Assembly (NCBI GenBank): GCA_021325515.1
Contig: JAJPHC010000054.1
Span: 83,874-147,873 of the forward strand
Length of the DNA stretch: 64,000 nt
Direction: 5' to 3'
From: Acidobacteriota bacterium
GTDB taxonomy: Bacteria; Acidobacteriota; Thermoanaerobaculia; Gp7-AA8
Under the pieces are notes generated by a model that was not told the DNA's origin, did not search any database, and saw only the letters and a program-made list of their open reading frames with translations. Both the position numbers and the translations under genes were made by a program. This document shows, piece after piece, positions 7,915 to 15,900 of this stretch. Numbering within the stretch: the stretch's first letter is position 1; each line of letters opens with the position of its first letter.

Positions 7915-9121
7915 TGCATGGCGCGAGATCCCGCCGACCGCAGGACTTCCTCTGCGGGCTAGCGACCTGATCCCTCGCTCCGGCAAAACGCTGCAAGATG
8001 CAGTCGCGGCGTTCCTCGGCGTCCCCGCCGTTCAGCTCGAATGTTCCGGCACGGCGGCGTTGATCGTCGCGTTGACGGCTCTGATGCGCCACAGTCCGCG
8101 CCGCCGCCGCGTCGTTCTGCCTGCGTATACATGTCCACTCGTTGCTCTGGCGGTGATGCACTGTGGATTGACGCCGGTTCTTTGCGATGTGCGCCGCGAT
8201 CATTTCGACTTCTCGCCGGAGATGCTCGCATCGCTCGTCGACGACGAGACGCTCGCCATCATTCCGACACACCTCGGCGGGCGCGTCGCAGACGTGACGG
8301 CCGTCAACGAGCTCGCTCGTCGCTACCAGGCGACGGTCATCGAGGACGCGGCGCAGGCGCTCGGAGCTCAATGGCATGACCGCGCCGCGGGAACGGCGGG
8401 CGATCTTGGATTCTTCAGCCTTGCCGTGGGCAAAGGATTGACTCTGTACGAGGGCGGAGTCCTGTTCGCGCGCGATGACGCGATGAGACGCCAATTACGC
8501 GAGGAAAGCCGGCGCGTGGCGCCCTTTCGTCCGGGCTGGGAGATCCGTCGCTCGCTGCAACTCCTCGGATATACAGCGTTCTATCGTCCATCCGCGCTGC
8601 GCTATGTTTACGGACGTCCACTGCGCCGCGCGCTTGCGCAGCACGATCTCACCGGTGCCGTCGGCGACGATTTTCCGGGCCCGATTCCCTTGCACACTCT
8701 CGGAGGCTGGCGTCGTTCGGTCGGCGTGAATGCGCTGAAGCGCTTGCCCGGATTCATCGCCATGACGACCGATCAGGCGAAGCAGCGCAAGACCATCATC
8801 GAGAGCATTGAAGGTGTCACCGTCATCGGCGATCCTGACGGCAGCCGAGGTACATGGCCGTTCTTCATGGTGTTGATGCCGGGGCGGGAAGCGCGCGATG
8901 CGGCATTGGGGCGATTGTGGACCGCGGGCCTTGGAGTGAGCCGCCTGTTCATTCACGCCATTCCCGACTATCCGTCGTTCGCTGCGCAGTTCGCCGGCGC
9001 GGACGTTCCGAACGCACGGGACTTCGCGGCGCGCATGCTGACCATCACCAATAGTCCGTGGTTGGGGGAAGACGATTTTCAACGGATTCTCGCAACGCTC
9101 GGAGAGGCGGTCACATCATAG
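7907..9121 (+). CDS. DegT/DnrJ/EryC1-type PLP enzyme
   Basis: 404 residues, typical length. PLP-site features are visible: CSGTAALIVAL near the N-terminus (phosphate/ring contacts), LPAYTCPLVALAV, IIPTHLGG, Asp147 and Gln150 in VIEDAAQALGA, and the Schiff-base Lys176 in GDLGFFSLAVGKGLTLYEGG. The family mostly transfers amino groups to nucleotide-linked keto sugars, though some members act on cyclitols or are regulatory. Around the lysine the sequence departs from the common FSFxxxKxxxxGEGG, so substrate is uncertain. It is the last gene of the plus-strand operon and its stop overlaps the stop of the arginase-like gene by 6 bp. Confidence 0.85.
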   Translation: MPDAWREIPPTAGLPLRASDLIPRSGKTLQDAVAAFLGVPAVQLECSGTAALIVALTALMRHSPRRRRVVLPAYTCPLVALAVMHCGLTPVLCDVRRDHFDFSPEMLASLVDDETLAIIPTHLGGRVADVTAVNELARRYQATVIEDAAQALGAQWHDRAAGTAGDLGFFSLAVGKGLTLYEGGVLFARDDAMRRQLREESRRVAPFRPGWEIRRSLQLLGYTAFYRPSALRYVYGRPLRRALAQHDLTGAVGDDFPGPIPLHTLGGWRRSVGVNALKRLPGFIAMTTDQAKQRKTIIESIEGVTVIGDPDGSRGTWPFFMVLMPGREARDAALGRLWTAGLGVSRLFIHAIPDYPSFAAQFAGADVPNARDFAARMLTITNSPWLGEDDFQRILATLGEAVTS

Positions 9122-9952
9122 ATGTCCGAGAAGGGAGACGAGGCGACGATTCACGAGGCGATGCATTTCGCGGGACAGCTCCAGCGAATCGCCGGAAATC
9201 TCAGGCTGGTCATCAAGAGCACTGAGGATGCGCTTCAACCGGCTGCGATAGCGATACGCCGAGACGTCGCCCACCACGTCGCAGCCGATGACCCGCTCTT
9301 TCACACTCTCAACCAGAGACTGCACCTCGTGAAGATGCATCACTCCCTGATCCCAATTCGTCTGGACGACTTCTGGTGCAAGCACATCCTTGTCGATGGA
9401 AAGATAGATCGGATCCGGCGAGAGGGACTGCAGCAACGCGCGCGACATCTCGGCGGCGCCCTCGAATGACTGCGAGGCGCGCACACCAAGCATGCGCAGC
9501 ATGCGCAGGCTGCGTCCCAGACACCAGTACACGACCTTCCCGCTCCTCAACGGTCCCAGGTGATTTTCAAACGCATGGAAGGACTCCACATCGGGAGAAG
9601 TGATTCCCGCCACGTGAACGCGGGACACCTCGGGAAGCCGCGCCACGTGCGCGACCCAGGAGCCACAGTGGATTCCGAACGGGTAGCGCATGTTGTCAGG
9701 ATGGTTGTCGAGAACGAGCACCTGCACTCGCCTTCTCTGTCTGGCGATCAACTCGGCGCTGACGTGATGAAAATCTCCGCTGCCCATGAACACGATGCCA
9801 GCCGGTTCGAATGGAGGGAGTGCGCGCAACGCAGCCTCTGCACAACCGAAGCGAATCTCTTCTTCTCTGTTGCGCAGATCGATCATCTCGGCGCCGTCCA
9901 ATCCGGCAACCGAACCATCGAAATCAAGAATGACTGTTCGCGACATCGGCAT
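9116..9952 (-). CDS. Arginase/ureohydrolase-fold protein
   Basis: 278 residues from the Met in MPMSRTVILDFDG; an open frame continues upstream but would run deep into the GNAT gene. The arginase-family manganese motifs are recognisable though variant: GSGDFHHVS (59-63, for GGDHS), LDNHPDN (82-87, for DAHxD) and LSIDKDVLAPE (185-193, for SxDxDxxDP). His62/63, Asp82, His84, Asp86, Asp187 and Asp189 could bind two metals. Family members hydrolyse guanidino compounds such as arginine or agmatine, or act as formimino/acetylpolyamine hydrolases. The start overlaps the upstream GNAT gene by 29 bp, so it is the third gene of a coupled minus-strand operon. Confidence 0.75.
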   Translation of the reverse strand: MPMSRTVILDFDGSVAGLDGAEMIDLRNREEEIRFGCAEAALRALPPFEPAGIVFMGSGDFHHVSAELIARQRRRVQVLVLDNHPDNMRYPFGIHCGSWVAHVARLPEVSRVHVAGITSPDVESFHAFENHLGPLRSGKVVYWCLGRSLRMLRMLGVRASQSFEGAAEMSRALLQSLSPDPIYLSIDKDVLAPEVVQTNWDQGVMHLHEVQSLVESVKERVIGCDVVGDVSAYRYRSRLKRILSALDDQPEISGDSLELSREMHRLVNRRLVSLLGHL

Positions 9953-10988
9953 ACCAGCGGCGATCCGGCTCGAACCATCGCTTCGAACATTTGAGCACGA
10001 GCCGGAGAAACGGATTGCGAATCCGGACGGCGTGCATCGTCGGCGTGAACCGCGCACCGAGCTGCCGCTTCACTTCGGGATCCGTCCAGCCCGCGATGTA
10101 CACGCCGTATCCGTGCTCCAGCGCGTACTCGAGATTGTGAAACCAGCTCACCGCGTACAGATCGTGATCGCGCGCGGCGGGATACTCGAAGCCGACGTAC
10201 TTGTCGATGAGCCTGTCTTCGATCGCGAAGCAGAGATTCCATCCGATGAACCGCCCGCTGGCGCGATAGCAGAACAGGGTTCCGCCGCAGGAAGCGTCTC
10301 GAAGGAGGGAGCGGAAGAAGTCTTCGGTGAGAAAGTCGAAGTGCACGTCGCTCTGCTCGTACACATTCCGGTAGAGCCTGTGAATCTCTCCGATGAAGTC
10401 GTCGCTGTCGAATCGCGCATCGCCGGCGCGAATCGCTTCGACCTCGATTTGTTTCCGGCTCCGAAGCTTGCGGCGAAGAGTCTTTCGCCGTGAGTGCGAA
10501 AAACGCGACAGAAATTCGTCGATCGAGCCGAAGTCGATCGGTACATAAGCGAGCGCCTGTCCTTCCATCAGAGTGAATCCTGCAGCGACACAAGCTTCAG
10601 CAAACCTCTGTGCATGGCCGATGGCAGCCGTACCGACGAGCACCGCTTCGACGGGGAGATCCTTCACGATCAGGAAGGGATCATCCGTCCCGGCGAGCAG
10701 AAGCGAGAGGACGGAGGACGGAGGCTGGCCGGCCGGGAGCGGCACATACTCGGACACGGTGGTGCCGGCGAACGTTGCGGTCACTTCGAAAAGGCGCCGC
10801 CAGAAGCGCGCGAACGGAAGCGCGTCGATGCGCTTGCGAATTCGCGGCTCGAGCGTCGTGAGCAGATCGAAACGTGCGCGAAACAGAGGCGGATCGATTC
10901 CGATGCAGACGAACCCTTCGGGTGGCGTCAGGCTGAAATGGCGAATCAGCCGTGGCGGCTCGAGCAGATTATGTAGCTGCATGTCCAT
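9924..10988 (-). CDS. GNAT acyltransferase of the BioF2-like/FemAB-like group
   Basis: 354 residues. The central part, FGSIDEFLSRFSHSRRKTLRRKLRSR (about 185-205), and the C-terminal IGWNLCFAIEDRLIDKYVGFEYPAARDHDLY ... WFHNLEYALEHGYGVYIAGW are characteristic of the Acetyltransf_6/BioF2-like domain, a double-GNAT fold related to peptidyl transferases of the FemAB type. Such enzymes transfer acyl or aminoacyl groups in envelope biosynthesis. It overlaps the VirJ-like gene by 20 bp and the arginase-like gene by 29 bp. No signal peptide is seen, so it should act in the cytoplasm. Confidence 0.75.
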   Translation of the reverse strand: MDMQLHNLLEPPRLIRHFSLTPPEGFVCIGIDPPLFRARFDLLTTLEPRIRKRIDALPFARFWRRLFEVTATFAGTTVSEYVPLPAGQPPSSVLSLLLAGTDDPFLIVKDLPVEAVLVGTAAIGHAQRFAEACVAAGFTLMEGQALAYVPIDFGSIDEFLSRFSHSRRKTLRRKLRSRKQIEVEAIRAGDARFDSDDFIGEIHRLYRNVYEQSDVHFDFLTEDFFRSLLRDASCGGTLFCYRASGRFIGWNLCFAIEDRLIDKYVGFEYPAARDHDLYAVSWFHNLEYALEHGYGVYIAGWTDPEVKRQLGARFTPTMHAVRIRNPFLRLVLKCSKRWFEPDRRWYADVANSHS

Positions 10989-11727
10989 GACTCAGAGCTG
11001 CAGACCAGATGATCCGGGCCAGCCGATCATAAGCGCCGCAGAGGTGATGGCCGCCGGTCATCCCGATACGTGTGGCGAGCAGAGGGTCGAGCGCCGGACA
11101 CAGCGAGTTGCGATCGCGGCGGCCGTAAATGCAGAGCACGCGTTTGCCGCGCATGCGCTCGACTTCGCTGCGCACTGGAACCTCCCGTGAAGATGGCGTG
11201 TCGCGAAAGAGATCGACAGGCGTGACTTCGAAATCGATCGTGCGATCCAGGCCGATGAGCGCAGACAATTCGACGCGCGGCTTCAGCCGGTCTGGCAGCC
11301 GATTGAACATGAACGGTAACACGCCGGCGCCGCGCGAGTAGCCGCAAAGGATGACGTGAGGCGCGTGCCACTCGAGTGAATAGTGCGTGATGAGCTTGCG
11401 CAACGCGCAGGCAGATTCGTCGGGAGTTCGTCGAACTGCGAAATACTCCGGCGCGACGAGGCCCACAACCGAGATGCCACGGCGATTCAGCCCTTCCGCA
11501 ATTTCGCGATCGATCGCGCGCCAGCCGCCATCACCCGAGACGAGGATCGCGAGCCACCCCTCGTCGCGCGCCGCGCGGAGCTCGACCACGGGAAGATCCT
11601 CGACCGACGATTGATCGATGCAGGAGCAGAACGAAGCCGTTTGTGAAAATCGCGTACTTCCCGAAAAGATCACGAACAGGGCAGCCGCCAGCAGGCGCCG
11701 CCCGCGAAAGAGAAATTGGTTGAGCAT
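10969..11727 (-). CDS. VirJ/AcvB-type periplasmic serine hydrolase
   Basis: 252 residues from the Met in MLNQFLFRGRRLLAAALF, chosen because it starts a signal peptide; the frame is open upstream. VirJ-family hallmarks are present: VSGDGGW (63-69), the nucleophile Ser131 in LCGYSRGAGVLPF, an acid in CIYGRRDRNSLCP and the histidine in TGGHHLCGAYD. The Agrobacterium relative AcvB is reported to hydrolyse lysyl-phosphatidylglycerol in the periplasm. Here the gene begins an operon with a GNAT and an arginase-like protein, so an aminoacylated or acylated lipid substrate is a reasonable guess. Confidence 0.82.
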   Translation of the reverse strand: MLNQFLFRGRRLLAAALFVIFSGSTRFSQTASFCSCIDQSSVEDLPVVELRAARDEGWLAILVSGDGGWRAIDREIAEGLNRRGISVVGLVAPEYFAVRRTPDESACALRKLITHYSLEWHAPHVILCGYSRGAGVLPFMFNRLPDRLKPRVELSALIGLDRTIDFEVTPVDLFRDTPSSREVPVRSEVERMRGKRVLCIYGRRDRNSLCPALDPLLATRIGMTGGHHLCGAYDRLARIIWSAALSHGHAAT

Positions 11728-12002
11728 CGACCGCGAGCCCTCGAACCCGCGAAACCGCGTGACCGGTAGACACGACCCAGCCGTCCAGTGGCGACACTCT
11801 CGCAGCCCGGGAGCTGGCTCAGGGGATAGCCAACTCGCGAGAATGCCGCCGCTGGGCGGCTGCGTCGCGGAGAAGGTTCCGAGCAGCGCTCGCATCCCGC
11901 CGGTCTCCGGATCGGGAGGAAGGAAATCGGAGAACAGCTACGCGCTGTCAACCGAAGGAGACCGGTCGGGGTGCCGGCGCTGCGCGGACCTTGTCCGTCG
12001 TT

Positions 12003-12359
12003 TCAGCGCGCGGGCGGAGAGCGGGGATCAGCGTGCTTGACGATCGCGAACGCGGGATGCACGAGCGGGCGCACACTCACCCGCGCGATCGTCGTCAGGC
12101 CGATGAGGAGGACGAAGGCGACGAGCACCGCTGCCAGCACTTCGAAGGTGGCGCGATCGGCGCTGAGATCGTCGGAGACGGAAATGACCGGGAACAGCAG
12201 CGCCACCGTGCAGAGGAGCGCGGCGACGGCATAGTGCTTTCGATGGCTGACCGCGCGAGGCAGAAGAATCGCGAACGCCGCGATTGCGACGGCAATCCAG
12301 AGTCCGTTGAGGATCAGCTCAGCCACGGCCACGCTATGCATCGTTTGAGTAAGGAGCAC
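12003..12359 (-). CDS. Small hypothetical membrane protein
   Basis: 118 residues with three predicted membrane helices (about 12-34, 42-62, 74-93). A polar conserved-looking loop, SVSDDLSADRATFE, lies between helices 2 and 3, where it would face the periplasm, and the protein ends in a short polar tail. I do not recognise a named family with confidence. A second in-frame Met is at 12341. It follows glutamine synthetase on the same strand, but 46 bp with a hairpin (12363-12387) lie between. Confidence 0.65.
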   Translation of the reverse strand: MLLTQTMHSVAVAELILNGLWIAVAIAAFAILLPRAVSHRKHYAVAALLCTVALLFPVISVSDDLSADRATFEVLAAVLVAFVLLIGLTTIARVSVRPLVHPAFAIVKHADPRSPPAR

Positions 12360-12362
12360 AGC

Positions 12363-12387
12363 GGAGCGGCTCTACACAAGCCGCTCC
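12363..12387 (-). terminator. Hairpin downstream of glutamine synthetase
   Basis: A perfect 9-bp stem (GGAGCGGCT/AGCCGCTCC) with a 7-nt loop, 19 bp beyond the glutamine synthetase stop. There is no T-tract in the transcript direction, so it may act as a weak or factor-assisted terminator or an mRNA-stabilising hairpin. Confidence 0.4.
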
Positions 12388-12405
12388 GGGCTCATTCAGT
12401 ATACG

Positions 12406-13419
12406 TTAGTCACCGCAAACGGTTTCGATGAGAATCGCACAAACCTGATAAGGGTCCATGTTCGCCGCAGGACGGCGGTCTTCGAAATAGCCACGTCCTG
12501 TTGCAGTCGTGGCCATCGGAATCCGCACCGATGCGCCGCGATCGCTGATGCCGTAACGGAACGCGTGAATCGGCGCGGTTTCGTGCAGACCGGTCAGGCG
12601 CTCCTCGTTGTGCGCGCCGTAGACCTTGATGTGATCGTCGTGGCGCTTCTCGAGTTTCTTCATCGCCTCTTCGATCACCTTGATGCCGCCCTCTTCGCGC
12701 ATCGCCTTCGTCGAGAAATTCGTGTGCGCCCCTGCCCCGTTCCAGTCGCCCTTCACCGGCTTGGGATAAAGCGTCGCGCTCACTCCGAACTCTTCGCCGA
12801 TGCGATACAGCAGCCAGCGCGCGAGCCAGAGCTCGTCGGCGACATCCGGCGCACCCACTGCACCAATCTGGAACTCCCACTGCGCAGGCATGACCTCGGC
12901 GTTCGTGCCGACGATGTGAATGCCGGCGCGAATGCACGCATCCGCATGGGCCTCGACGATGTCACGGCCGAAGACTTCGTCGCTGCCGACGCCGCAGTAG
13001 TAACCGCCCTGGGGCGCGGGAAATCCGGACTCCGGCCAGCCGAGCGGACGATTCCCTTCGAAGAACGTGTACTCCTGCTCGATCCCGAACCACGGATCGT
13101 GATCCTTGTACTTGTCCGCAACCTCGCGCAGATGCGCGCGCGTATTGCTCCAGTGCACGCTGCCGTCAGGATTCAGGACTTCGCACAGAACGAGAATGTC
13201 GTTCTCGCGATGAAGCGGATCGGGAACGATTTTCACGGGACGCAGCAGCAGATCGGAAAAGTGCCCGCTCGCCTGGTATGTGCTCGAGCCGTCATATCCC
13301 CACTCGGGAATCTGATCCACACTCTTGACCGGGCCGTCGAGGATCTTCGTCTTCGAACGGAGTTTGGCCGTCGGTTTCTGTCCATCAATCCAAATGTACT
13401 CGGCAGTAATCTTCGCCAA
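12406..13419 (-). CDS. glnII: Glutamine synthetase, type II (GSII)
   Basis: 337 residues. ATP-dependent ligation of ammonia to glutamate. The protein is of the short eukaryote-like GSII type: N-terminal beta-grasp (YIWIDG, LRSKTKILDGPVKSVDQIPEWGYDGSSTYQA), then WFGIEQEYTFFEG, GWPESGFPAPQGGYYCGVG, NAEVMPAQWEFQIG, GDWNGAGAHTNFSTKAMR and the C-terminal RGASVRIPMATTATGRGYFEDRRPAANMDPY. The start is taken at a TTG preceded by GGAGG with 7-bp spacing; a longer ATG frame exists but lacks similarity. It lacks the GSI adenylylation-site region. Divergent from the ceramidase-like gene. Confidence 0.95.
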   Translation of the reverse strand: MAKITAEYIWIDGQKPTAKLRSKTKILDGPVKSVDQIPEWGYDGSSTYQASGHFSDLLLRPVKIVPDPLHRENDILVLCEVLNPDGSVHWSNTRAHLREVADKYKDHDPWFGIEQEYTFFEGNRPLGWPESGFPAPQGGYYCGVGSDEVFGRDIVEAHADACIRAGIHIVGTNAEVMPAQWEFQIGAVGAPDVADELWLARWLLYRIGEEFGVSATLYPKPVKGDWNGAGAHTNFSTKAMREEGGIKVIEEAMKKLEKRHDDHIKVYGAHNEERLTGLHETAPIHAFRYGISDRGASVRIPMATTATGRGYFEDRRPAANMDPYQVCAILIETVCGD

Positions 13420-13504
13420 TGCAGGACCTCCAGAAGTTGTGTTTTTGTAAGGAAAACGAGGTACAGCGGGGTGGATGAGGGAGGATAGCAGAATCTTTTT
13501 CAGG

Positions 13505-14227
13505 ATGCGCAGCGCACTTTTCATTACCGCGGTACTGGCGGCGGTGACGATCGCCGGAACGATGCTTTTCGTACCGCCGATTGCGCAGAGCGAGGCCTAT
13601 CACTCGTTCGCGGACACGCGCACGATCCTCGGCATCCCCAACGGCTGGAACGTGTTGTCCAATCTCGGGTTCCTCCTCGCCGGCATCGTGACGCTGGTTC
13701 GCGGGCCGCGACGCCTCGCACCGGTTGTCTTCGGTGCCGGCCTGATCCTCACCTCGATCGGATCCAGCATCTACCACCTCGATCCCAACGACGCGACGCT
13801 CCTCTACGACCGCGCAGGAATGGTCGTCGCGCTGATGGCGGTGATCGCACTCCTGATCGAGGACTGCGACGGGAAGCACAGGCTCGCGACACTTCTGGCC
13901 GCCGAGGCCATCGGATTCACGAGCCTGGTGTGGTGGAAGACGACCGGCGATCTGCGGCTCTACGGAGTTGTGCAGTTCTTCCCCGGCCTCCTGATCATGA
14001 TCCTCGCGATGCGCAAGCGGACTCGCCCTTCGCTGCTCTGGGTCATCGTGCTCTATGCGATCGCGAAAGCGTGCGAGTCCTTCGACAAGCCCATCTTCGA
14101 CGCATTGCACGCCGTCAGCGGCCACACGTTGAAGCATGTCGCGGCGGCGGGAGCGACTCTGGTGATCTCGAGCTGGATCAGCGGGAACCGCGAGCCGCTT
14201 CGGAAATATCGGGAGACGGCTCCATGA
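13505..14227 (+). CDS. Seven-helix membrane protein, alkaline ceramidase-like (CREST superfamily)
   Basis: 240 residues with about seven membrane helices. Conserved polar residues expected for the CREST/alkaline ceramidase superfamily appear in order: AYHSFADTRTILGIPNGWNVLSNLGFLLAG near the N-terminus, SSIYHLDPNDATLLYDRAGM in the middle and SGHTLKHVAAA near the end (Ser, two Asp, several His forming a membrane zinc site). Relatives hydrolyse ceramides; whether this bacterium has sphingolipids is unknown. The Met at 13505 is chosen because it starts the first helix. The 3' end overlaps the convergent cyclase gene by 50 bp. Confidence 0.7.
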   Translation: MRSALFITAVLAAVTIAGTMLFVPPIAQSEAYHSFADTRTILGIPNGWNVLSNLGFLLAGIVTLVRGPRRLAPVVFGAGLILTSIGSSIYHLDPNDATLLYDRAGMVVALMAVIALLIEDCDGKHRLATLLAAEAIGFTSLVWWKTTGDLRLYGVVQFFPGLLIMILAMRKRTRPSLLWVIVLYAIAKACESFDKPIFDALHAVSGHTLKHVAAAGATLVISSWISGNREPLRKYRETAP

Positions 14228-15347
14228 CCGCTTCCTCGCCGGCACGCGAGATCACGACCTGATTCTTCCCGAGCGACTTCGCGCGGTACATCGCCGCGTC
14301 CGCCCGTTTCAGCAGCTGGTTCTTGTCCTGTTCGACGGGCAGATTGCTGGCGGGATCCGGAATGTGCTGCGCGACCCCGATCGATGCCGTGAGCACGCCG
14401 CGCAGGTGCAGCGGCGGCATCGAGAATCCCCACTCGCGATCGAGGAAGCTCGACTTCTCGATCGTCGCCCGGATCTCCTCGGCGATCGCGATGCCCTGAT
14501 CGAGCGTCGTGTTCGGAAGAATCATCACGAACTCGTCGCCGCCGTAGCGAGCCACCGTCGCATCGCCAAGCTGCACGATCCGCTTGAGATGAAAGCCGAC
14601 CTCCCGCAGCGCCTGGCTCCCTGCGAGATGCCCATGGCAGTCGTTGATCACCTTGAAGTGATCGAGATCCATGAAGATCAACACGGCTTCCTTGCCGCTC
14701 TTCCGCGCATCGGCCAGTGAGTCCGTCAGCCGCACGTTGAACCAGCGATCGTTGTACAGGCCGGTGAGGTCATCCTTCTTCGCGAGCTCGTGCGCGCGCC
14801 GCGCATCGAGCGCGTTCTGCAGAGTGAAGGATGTGTAGCCGGCGAAGATCTCCAGCAGCGTCATGTCGCGCTGCGAAAACGGTTTTCCGTCGAGGCGATT
14901 GATCAGCTCGAGCACACCGCAGACATGCTTGCCGATGTAGATCGGCACACAGACGATCGTTTGCGTCGTGTGCCCGATCTTCTCGTCGATCTGCGAGAAA
15001 AAGAATTGATCGTCCTTCACATCCGTGGAGAGATACGGCGTGCCCGTCTGATACACGCGGCCGACGATGCCGTGCTGCGCCGACAGGCGCTGGCCGATGA
15101 GATGTTTGCTCGACTCGCCGAAGGTTGCGATGAAGACGAGGTCGTTGTCCCGCCGGTTCGCGACCTTGCGGTAGGGATCATCGAGAAGAATCGATCCAGA
15201 CTCGGAAGGAACGAACTCGTATGCTTTCTGAAGGATTTGCCGGAGGACGAGATCGAGGTCGACTTCGGTGCGGAGGCTGAGCCCGGCCTTGTGCCTCTCG
15301 AGGAATCGCTCGAGTTGGGGAACTTCCAGTGAGTGAAACTGGATCAT
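14178..15347 (-). CDS. GAF-domain diguanylate cyclase
   Basis: 389 residues, no membrane segment. A GAF sensory domain spans about 27-180 (LVLRQILQKAYEFVPSESGSILL ... TIVCVPIYIGKHVCGVLELINR). The GGDEF domain spans about 190-370 with DDLTGLYNDRWF, FMDLDHFKVINDCHGHLAGSQALREV, the intact catalytic RYGGDEF and KRADAAMYRAKSLGKNQV. It should make cyclic di-GMP from two GTP under control of the GAF ligand. No RxxD inhibitory site is obvious before GGDEF. Its start overlaps the small HExxH gene by 4 bp, indicating one transcript. Confidence 0.92.
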   Translation of the reverse strand: MIQFHSLEVPQLERFLERHKAGLSLRTEVDLDLVLRQILQKAYEFVPSESGSILLDDPYRKVANRRDNDLVFIATFGESSKHLIGQRLSAQHGIVGRVYQTGTPYLSTDVKDDQFFFSQIDEKIGHTTQTIVCVPIYIGKHVCGVLELINRLDGKPFSQRDMTLLEIFAGYTSFTLQNALDARRAHELAKKDDLTGLYNDRWFNVRLTDSLADARKSGKEAVLIFMDLDHFKVINDCHGHLAGSQALREVGFHLKRIVQLGDATVARYGGDEFVMILPNTTLDQGIAIAEEIRATIEKSSFLDREWGFSMPPLHLRGVLTASIGVAQHIPDPASNLPVEQDKNQLLKRADAAMYRAKSLGKNQVVISRAGEEAVMEPSPDISEAARGSR

Positions 15348-15658
15348 GATTCCTCTGGCTTCCCAGAAGTTTCGATTATAAGCGCCTCCTGTTCGAAGGA
15401 GATACGCCGGTAGGCCTCGTCCGGCGGAAGGCCGGCCCGGCGATGAGCGAGATATTCGCGAAGATACCGGAAGAGAAATCGCACGATTCCGAGGCGCGCC
15501 ATCTGCTCGACGTGGACGCGCTCGTGGCGAAGAATGCGGTCGTACTCGGACTCAGGAAGAAGGTTCGAGAGATACACGCGCTTCCCGAGCGTGATCGCCG
15601 CAACGTCGTTCCGCAGCAACGGCCGAAGCCACCAGGGAAAGCCGATCCTTACATGCAT
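15344..15658 (-). CDS. Small HExxH-motif protein (putative metallopeptidase-like)
   Basis: 104 residues. It carries HERVHVEQM, a full HExxH zinc motif, within ILRHERVHVEQMARLGIVRFLFRYLREY, and further glutamates downstream (FEQEA). No signal peptide; a WWLRP segment at the N-terminus is hydrophobic. Small stand-alone proteins of this kind (related to the 'eCIS core'/DUF4157-like HExxH group) are widespread but rarely characterised. Coupled by a 4-bp overlap to the diguanylate cyclase. Confidence 0.7.
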   Translation of the reverse strand: MHVRIGFPWWLRPLLRNDVAAITLGKRVYLSNLLPESEYDRILRHERVHVEQMARLGIVRFLFRYLREYLAHRRAGLPPDEAYRRISFEQEALIIETSGKPEES

Positions 15659-15900
15659 TCCTCATGAGAGAACGTTCCCCGGCGCGATTCTCTTCGCGTC
15701 CACTCTCGGAGTCTGAGCGCTCAAGCGCGCAACGCGCGAAAAGCAATCGCGGTGACCCCGATTGCGAGCACCGGGAGAGTGATCGGACGAGCAGGTCTCC
15801 ATCGCGCAGCTCCGTTCCAGAGACCGGCATCGCGAGGATCGCAAGCAGAAGCGCAACGCCACGCACACCGAAGATACGGAGCCGCGTCGCCGCGCGCGTC
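15659..15900 (-). other. Gap with a doubtful signal-peptide-like reading frame
   Basis: 242 bp between the hotdog gene and the HExxH gene. A minus-strand ATG at 15866 opens MRGVALLLAILAMPVSG, which resembles a signal peptide, but its continuation is low in similarity and runs 107 bp into the next gene. In another frame the segment ending near 15718 reads as a hydrophobic helix (PITLPVLAIGVTAIAFRAL) followed by a stop. Together they could be the remains of one small membrane protein split by a frameshift; I do not call a gene. Confidence 0.25.

Noticed and set aside
3404..9121. Aryl-polyene or standard fatty-acid cluster
   Set aside because: No ketoreductase, dehydratase, ammonia-lyase or acyl-ligase genes are present, and two PLP enzymes are not part of those sets.
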